From NCBI RefSeq assembly GCF_002288925.2, contig NW_022098076.1, positions 81,717,423 through 81,781,422 on the forward strand: DNA of 64,000 bases, in the 5' to 3' direction. Below, piece after piece: positions 57,481 to 64,000 of this stretch. The DNA comes from Delphinapterus leucas (lineage: Eukaryota > Chordata > Mammalia > Artiodactyla > Monodontidae). How positions within the stretch are numbered: position 1 is the stretch's first letter; every line of letters begins with the position of its first letter. The notes beneath the pieces were generated by a model. It saw only the letters and a program-made list of their open reading frames with translations, made no database searches and had not been told where the DNA came from. The position numbers and the translations under genes are program-made.

Positions 57481-58840
57481 TTTACTAAAATTTTTGCTTA
57501 TTTTTTATATTATGCCACTCTATTTTTAAAATTATTTTTTACCACCTGTAAACTTTATAACTACCTTATGAAAACTGTGTAGACTTAACCTTAAAGTTTA
57601 TGTAGCATAATGGAGATAACGTTTTAAAAAATATTTATATGCATAAAAACGCTTTTTCTACATATATAAGGCCAAGGTGTTCATCTGCTGCCAAGAGATG
57701 TTAGAAAATGAAAATTATTAAGATTCATTTGTAGAGAAGAAATGTAATGATGAACAAAGAGTTTTCAGTTTCTGATATTTAAATGGCATTTTGCAGGAAG
57801 ACAACAGGCAAATGTGCCTGAATGTCAGTTGAAAACAAAGAAATGTTTAAATTCCTTTGCTTCTATTTAATAGATCCTATGCTAGGCGTGAATCACAAAG
57901 CAGTATTTCTCCCAAAGTTCATAGAAAATAATTTTGTCTGCCAATAGGGATTAGCCAAGAATTTGGAATCATAAGGTAGAGGATATTAAATGGAGTAAAA
58001 GGGAGTTAGTCCCTGCTGGTCCTGGGGAGGTGTCTGGAAAGCAAGACAAAGAGGCCAGAGGAGACTGTGTCGTAGCAAGAGGGAGTCCCGTGTGTGTCCT
58101 GGTTTCTGCTGGAGCCTTGGCTTGTTGAGGGAAACTTGTGCTAAGATGATGAGGAGGCTTCTTCTATTTCCACCCGGGACTGTGGAAGGAGCCTGAGGTA
58201 CAGGGCAGCCCCGGTCTAACAAGGGAAGGCAGTGTAGTTACATGATGGGAGGATCTAAATCTGTGGCCCCAATTCCAGTTCACATCCTTGGAGGTAAGGG
58301 TTGCTGAGCTGACAGCCAGCAGGTAAGGACAAAGGATTGCTTAAGCTAAAGCTGGGATAGCAGATGTGTGTGAGGGTCCCAGCCTCTGTGAACATTGAAG
58401 GGAGGTTGATGAGGCAAGAGGGAGGGGCAGCTGGGTCCTGATGGATCCTAGAAAGAACACACTGTGAATTCATCACCTCCAGAGGCAGACGCCAGCAGGA
58501 AGCCCAGAGGAGGAGGGGACCATTCACCTCTCAGCAGACCCAAGTGCACAACCAAGGACCAACTTGAGATCAGGGGGTTCCATTTACCCTCAAATAACAC
58601 GAGACCCAGGTGACCCCACCCCATGTTCCAGATACCATGTTAGAAAGAAGCAAGGGGGGGCAGTGAGAAATCGCAAGACTACCATCAGCCCCTCCCCCTC
58701 CAATAAACTGCGTTAAACCTAGAGATTGTTTAAATTATTGTTTTAAACAAATTGGAATCAAACTAAGCTGGACTAAAATTTAAAAATTTTCCCACTCCTC
58801 AGCAGCTGGTGGTTGTAAGGGTGTTCAGAATTATTTTAAG
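57481..58840. other. Intergenic, nothing recognised
   Basis: Includes the first copy of a 30-bp repeat (57762-57791) shared with 60396-60425. No exon found. Confidence 0.35.
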
Positions 58841-59300
58841 AGCACAGCTTCTGGACTCCCCTGGTGGTGCAGTGGTTAAGAATCCTCCTGCCACTGCAGA
58901 AGACACGGGTTTGAGCCCTGGTCCGGGAAGATCCCGCATGCCGCGGAGCAACTAAGCCCATGAGCCACAACTACTGAGCCTGCGCTCTAGAGCCCGTGAG
59001 CCACAACTACTGAGCCCACGTGCCACAACTACTGAAGCCCACGCACCTAGAACCCGTGCTCCACAACAAGAGAAGCCACCGCAAAGAGAGGCCCGTGCAA
59101 CGCAATGAAGAGTAGCCCCCGCTCACCACAACTAGAGAAAGCCTGCACAGCAACAAAGACCCAAAGCAGCGAAAAATAAAATAAAATAAAAACAAACAAA
59201 AAAATAGCACAGCTTCTCACCTGGGAATCTTGCTAAACCAAAAATTCTGATTCACTAGGTCTGGTGTGGAGCCTGAGTTTCACTGCTCATCACTGTTGGA
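58805..59300 (+). mobile_element. MER5A-type MITE split by CHR-1 SINE
   Basis: Right part: 'cacctgggaatcttgctaaa', 'aattctgattcactaggtct', 'ggtgtggagcctgagtttca'. The left part before the SINE is short and degraded. The order fits MER5A. Confidence 0.55.
58853..59204 (+). mobile_element. CHR-1 type SINE
   Basis: Full-length, with two 'gagccacaactactgagcc' units, 'agagtagcccccgctcacca' and an 'aataaaataaaataaaaac' tail. Exact 12-bp duplication 'agcacagcttct' at 58841-58852 and 59205-59216. Confidence 0.97.
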
Positions 59301-59653
59301 TATTATGTTTTCACTTCCCTGTTTCAAATTCAAATTCAGATTCACGTTTACATTTGGCTGGAGAATTTCAAAGTAATTCTTTCTAGAAAGTTACGTGGTT
59401 GGTCTGAAAAATGTCTTTCTTTTGCCTTCAGAGCTGACCCATGGTTTGTCTGGTATATGGAACTCTCAGAAAATGTTATTTCCTCAGAAATTTGCCAACG
59501 TTGCTCCACGTTGTGTTTGGCATTTGGTGTTGCAAATGAGAATTCTGATGTCAGCAATCTCCTTCACAGTCAAACTATATTTTGTATTTATATTGGAAAA
59601 TGCTTATTTTATCCTTAGAAATCAAATGTATTTTTCAATTTGTTTCAATTTTT
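59301..59653. other. Intergenic, nothing recognised
   Basis: Unique-looking; no exon found. Confidence 0.3.
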
Positions 59654-59866
59654 GTTTTGTTTTTTTTTTTTTTTGTGGTACGCGGGCCTCTCACTGTTGT
59701 GGCCTCTCCCGTTGCTGAGCACAGGCTCCGGACGCGCAGGCTCAGTGGCCATGGCTCACGGGTCTAGCCGCTCTGCGGCATGTGGGATCTTCCCGGACCA
59801 GGGCACGAACCCGTGTCCCCTGCATCGGCAGGCGGACTCTCAACCACTGCGCCACCAGGGAAGCCC
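59654..59866 (-). mobile_element. CHR-2 type SINE (minus)
   Basis: Full-length antisense CHR-2. Exact 13-bp duplication 'tgtttcaattttt' at 59641-59653 and 59867-59879. Confidence 0.97.
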
Positions 59867-59879
59867 TGTTTCAATTTTT

Positions 59880-61249
59880 TCAATAATCCTGCCAAACATT
59901 TGTAAGGCATTTTGAATTGGAATTCATATGACTCTTAAACTTGGAGAAATTTCCTTTGGGTATTTGTTCTGTTTTGCTTTTGTTTTTATTTTTTGGCTTA
60001 TCCTCCATCTGCTTGATTGTTTCCTATCATTCCTATTTCATGAATATGGGGTCTCTTTGCTGTATTTTCATGTCTCATCTTTCCTTTTATAAAATCTTTT
60101 TCTTGGTCTTTTTGCTCTGTACTCTGAATGAGTTATTTACCCTTATAAATCATTATTTCCATTTTGGGGAATGTTTTTTTCAACAATGTTTTTAATAATT
60201 TAAAATTTTTTGACAGCTATGTTTTTTCATTTGAAAGAATTATTTCTTATTTTTGTTGTTAGTCCTATTTTACGGCAAGATTTATTTATTGTTGCAATAG
60301 CCCTGAAATCAATGTGAAAATACATGTTTAAATATTGTTAAATTCTCTTCTGTTTTCTGCATTAATTCTATCTTACTGGGAGCATTTATCAACTATTTTC
60401 AGTTTCTGATATTTAAATGGCATTTAATCTTACTTTCATATTTTGAAATTTCAAGTGGCATCATATTTTCAAGTGGCTGATGTTGCTCAAGATCCACGTT
60501 GCTGTCTGTCTCCATTTTCACCTGTGATAGTGGAGCCCATTGTATGGATGGAGACGTGGGCTCTGTTAGTATCCATGTCAGTTTCACTGCAGGACACTCC
60601 AGCTTAGGTGCAGGGAAGATGTTGGGGTAATTTTATCTCTTAAAAGCTAAAGGTGATCCTCCTGAGTTTAGGAAGCCAGCAGAGGTTATTCTTTTCCCAC
60701 AATGGCCAGAAAGAATTCACTTGATATGTGAGTTTCTCGCTGCAAAATAACCACTGGCAAATTCTCCAGTCTGATTTGTATTGTTTCAGTTGACACCTAT
60801 GGCACCAGAGTTGCAGATGGTACCCATCTCCAGCTGTCAGTGATGAGAGAGCTTTTTTTTTCCACATTAGGTGAGACACCTGTGTGAGGAACTAGGAGGG
60901 GGATGAAGATCAAAGACAGAGAGCATGTTCTTAGGCTGCACTTTTGTCCACAAGTACCTGATAATTAACAGTTGTGGTAGGAGGGATTTGAGTATCCATC
61001 TTCGGTGTAATAATCCATTTTATGCAAACAGTCATAGTTTGGGAAGAGGAGATCCTTGTTTCCCTTACTAGGTAGTAATCATTTCCTACTCAAAGCCCAT
61101 CGATACCAATCAAATTGTTCTGCATGTGAATGAGTTGGAAAGAAAATCCCCTACAATTTGGAGCTGTAATGAAATGTAACAGGATGGTATTCACAAATAT
61201 AGAAAAAAAATTTTAATTTCCAGGAAAGAACTTCATCTAAAAAAAACAT
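59880..61249. other. Intergenic, unassigned AT-rich DNA
   Basis: T-rich with possible old L1 traces at 59940-60240. 60396-60425 is the second copy of the 30-bp repeat. 60430-61080 is unique-looking. No exon found. Confidence 0.35.
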
Positions 61250-61747
61250 ATTTCATGGAAGCATGTGAGGGCTATAATAAAAACTATACATTTTACTTAG
61301 AGGCCTGACACTACTTGAACTTCAAGACTTACTAAAAAGCTACAATAATTTAGTCAGCATGATTTTGGTGAAAGAATAGACAAATAGATCAATAGAACAG
61401 AAAGGGAGCCCATAAATAGACTCACACAAATATACGCAACTAATTTTTGACAAAGGAGCAAAGAAAATTCAATGGAAAAAAGATAGTCTTTTAAACAAAT
61501 AGTGCTGGAGCTGGACACCCATGTGTTAAAAAAAAAAGTGAATCTAGACACGGACTTTGCACCTTTCATAAAAATTAGCTCAAATGGGTCATATACCTAA
61601 ATATAAAACACAAAACTATAATACTTTTAGAAGACACCATAGGAGAAAATCTACATAATCTTGGGTTCAGTGATGAATTTTTAAATGAAAAATTCAAACA
61701 AGAACTGATGAGTTGGACTGCATTAAGATTTTAAATTTCTGCTCTGC

Positions 61748-62420
61748 TGATGAATGGACAAAGAAGATGTGGTACATCTATATCTATATCTATATACATG
61801 TACACACACACACACACTATGGAATATTACTCAGCCATAAAAAAGAAGGAAATTTTTCCATTTGCAACAACATGGATGGACTTGGAGGGCATTATGCTAA
61901 GTGAAATAAGTCTGACAGAGAACGACAACTACTGTATGATATCACTTATATGTAGAATCTAAAAAATACAACAAACTAATAAATATAACAAAAAAGAAAA
62001 AGACTCACAGATATAGAGAACAAATTAGTGGTTAAAAGTAAAAAAAAGGGAGGGGGGAGGGGTAATATAGGGGCAGGGGATTAAGAGGTACGAGCTGTTG
62101 GTTTGGCCAAAAAGTTCATTCAGTTTTAAGTAAAAATAAAAGACACATTTTTAATTTTCACCAAAAATTTTATTGAACAATGTGTTCACTAATTGAACAA
62201 ACTTTTTGGCCAACCCAATATTATGTATAAAATAAGCCTACAAAGATATATTTTTACAACAGAGGGAATATAGCCAATATTTTATAATATAATAACTATA
62301 AATGGAATAAAACCTTTAAAAATTGTGAATCCCTATACCGTACACCTGTAACGTATATAATATTGTATATCAACTAAACTTCAATTAAAAAAAGACAAAA
62401 TTAAAAGACAAAAACAAACA
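61748..62420 (+). mobile_element. Younger 5'-truncated L1 inserted in the older L1
   Basis: Starts near 'tgaatggacaaagaagatgt' and ends with the 3' UTR 'gtatatcaactaaacttcaa' plus A-rich tail. It contains a (TATC)n/(CA)n patch at about 61776-61818 and a G-rich run at 62047-62081. Imperfect target repeats: 'atttctgctctgc' (61735-61747) and 'acttcagctctgc' (62421-62433). Confidence 0.85.
62098..62218. mobile_element. Mariner-type MITE (121 bp)
   Basis: Terminal inverted repeats: left 'ttggtttggccaaaaagttc', right end complement 'ttgggttggccaaaaagttt'. The right side keeps the TA target; the left has TG, a mutated TA. It interrupts the L1 3' UTR ('gagc' before, 'ttatgtataaaataag' after). No transposase frame, so it was moved by an autonomous relative. 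Confidence 0.93.
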
Positions 62421-63437
62421 ACTTCAGCTCTGCAAAACACATGACTAAAATAATGAAAAAACAAGCCACAGACTAGGAGAAAGGAGTTGCAAAGCACATA
62501 TCTGATAAAGAACTTATAGCCAAAATATATAAATAACTCTTAAAACTCAACAATAAGAAAACAACCCATTTTTTAAATGGGCAATATCTGAACAGACTCC
62601 TCAATAAAGAAAATACAGAGGTGGCAGATAAGCATGTGAAAAGATGCTCAACATCCTATGTCATTAGGCAAGTGCAAATTTAATAACAATGAGGTACCAC
62701 TACACACCTATTAGAATTGCTAAAATCCAAAGACTGACAAGAGCAAATACCAGTGAGGATGCGGAACAACAAGAACTCCCATTCATTTTTGGTGGGAATG
62801 CAAAATGGTACACTTTGGAAGACGGTTTGACAGATTCTTACAAAGCTAAACATGGTCATCACCTATGACCCAGAACCCTTGGTATTTACCCAGAGGAGCT
62901 GAAAACTATGTCCACGCAAATCTGCACATGCATATTTATAGCAGCTTTATCCATAATCGGAAAAAGTTGGAAACAACCAAGATGTCCTTTAATAGATAAA
63001 CTGTACTACATCCCTACAATGGAATATTATTCTGTGATGAAAGAAATGAGTTATCAAGCTACAAAAAGACAAGGAGAAACCTTAAATACTTGTTACCAAG
63101 TGAATAAAGCCAGTCTGAAAAGACTACAGGCTATATGATTCCAACTATATGACATTTTGGAAAAGGCAGACCCATATGGAGACTAAAATGATCAGTGTCT
63201 GTCAGAGGTCTGAGAGGAGGCAGGAAGGAATGAAAAAGTGGAAAGCAAGGGATTTATGAATGAATGAATGAATACAGAATGAAACTATTCTGTATGATGC
63301 TGTAATGGTGGATACATGACATTAGGCATTTGTCAAAACCCATAGAACTGTATGGCACAAAGAGTGAAGGACATTTAGTTAATAACAGTGTGTCCCCATT
63401 GGTTCATATGTACCACAGTAACTCAAGATGTAGGGGA

Positions 63438-63639
63438 GGGCTTCCCTGGTGGTGCAGTGGTTGGCCGATGCAGGGGACGCGGGTTCGCGCCCCAGTCCGG
63501 GAGGATCCCACGTGCCGCGGAGCGGCTGGGTCCGTGAGCCATGGCCGCTGGGCCTGCGCGTCCAGTGCCTATGCTCCGTGGCGGGAGAGGCCACAGCAGT
63601 GAGAGGCCCGCGTACCACAAAAAAAAAAAAAAAAAAATT
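63438..63639 (+). mobile_element. CHR-2 type SINE with head deletion
   Basis: The head runs from 'gcagtggttg' directly to 'gccgatgcagggg', losing about 13 bases. Body and A-tail are normal. Target repeat 'tagggga' at 63431-63437 and 63640-63646. Confidence 0.95.
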
Positions 63640-63765
63640 TAGGGGAACTGTAAGCAGGAGAGAGTTGGGGTATGTGAGAACTCTCCGTACTTTCTGCTAA
63701 ATATTCTGTAAACCTAAAACTGCTCTAAAACTTAGTCTATTAATTAAAAAAAAACAAACAAACTA

Positions 63766-64000
63766 TACCTCCCCATCCACTTCCTACTCCTCATAATTTC
63801 CCAAGTGAAAGCAGGTTCCAATGAAATGTCGAGGGCATGAGGGGCAATGTGAAGTCTTTCTGGACGGGATGGTTCTTTCCTCAGTAGCACCTGTGTGCCA
63901 CATTGCTGAGTATTCACGTATTCACGTGATGGTCTTGCCTCTCCATTTGGAAGCATGTTCTTTAAGGTGGTTGGTTAAGTGCCTTGCATGTAGTGGGTTG
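63766..64000. other. Intergenic, nothing recognised
   Basis: Short unique-looking end of the window. Confidence 0.3.

Larger units (their letters stand above)
61250..63765 (+). mobile_element. Old L1 3' half carrying nested younger insertions
   Basis: Outer L1: 61250-61747 ('aaaaagctacaataatttag', 'gacaaaggagcaaagaaaat', 'atagtgctggagctggacac') resumes at 62421-63765 ('gagaaaggagttgcaaagca', 'aatgaggtaccactacacac', 'gaaacaaccaagatgtcctt', 'aaacctaaaactgctctaaa', A-tail). The two parts are consecutive in ORF2/3' UTR. A younger L1, itself hit by a mariner, separates them, and a CHR-2 SINE sits in the 3' UTR. No coding frame survives. Confidence 0.88.

Noticed and set aside
45290..64000. 3' end of CUL3, expected to lie to the right of FAM124B
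   Set aside because: No cullin-like exon on the minus strand was found. The human distance between the genes is roughly the size of the remaining window, so it probably lies beyond it.

Overview
This window is vertebrate nuclear DNA, almost certainly from a cetacean. The diagnostic signal is about sixteen copies of tRNA-derived CHR-type SINEs (head 'cttccctggtggcgcagtgg', then a B-box-like 'ggttcgtgcc', then an A-tail). Eleven are the short cetacean/hippopotamus form and five the longer 'ccacaactactgagcc' form shared with other whippomorphs and ruminants. Cetartiodactyl L1 3' ends, a bovine-type short SINE and a mariner MITE with 'ggccaaaaagtt' ends agree with this. Nothing prokaryotic is present: no operons, CRISPR arrays or insertion sequences.

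One protein-coding gene is recognisable: FAM124B, on the minus strand, with two coding exons. Exon 1 (20712-21443, 244 codons) and exon 2 (9501-10154, 217 codons plus stop) are joined by a 10.56-kb phase-0 intron with GT/AG ends. The joined frame encodes 461 residues, close to the roughly 455 of human FAM124B, and has no stop or frameshift. In the human order (FAM124B then CUL3, both on minus) the right side of this window would lead toward CUL3, but no CUL3 exon is visible.

Layout. 1-9500: 3' flank of FAM124B, with MLT1/MaLR LTRs, an L1 inserted in one LTR, MIRs, three SINEs, a 64-bp tandem duplication and two convergent CTCF-like motifs. 9501-21443: FAM124B, whose intron holds an L2 split by a MIR, an unidentified A-tailed retrosequence, MER20, MER5A, several L1 pieces and a SINE. 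21444-47500: intergenic, with two minus-strand LTR-like segments (about 26.2 and 44.8 kb), L2/MIR remnants, CHR SINEs and microsatellites. 47560-48240: a GC- and CpG-rich island with an ETS motif and a nearby CTCF-like motif, the best candidate for an unannotated promoter. 49-64 kb: AT-rich, L1-dominated DNA with layered insertions (L1 in L1, mariner in L1, SINEs in L1 and in MER5A).

I found no convincing new biological system. The points most worth checking are the orphan CpG island, a possible intron-retained short FAM124B isoform with its own poly(A) signal, an L1 internal fragment with target-site duplications but no A-tail, and an unexplained perfect 30-bp direct repeat 2.6 kb apart. Repeat family names come from memory of consensus sequences, not from a database run.
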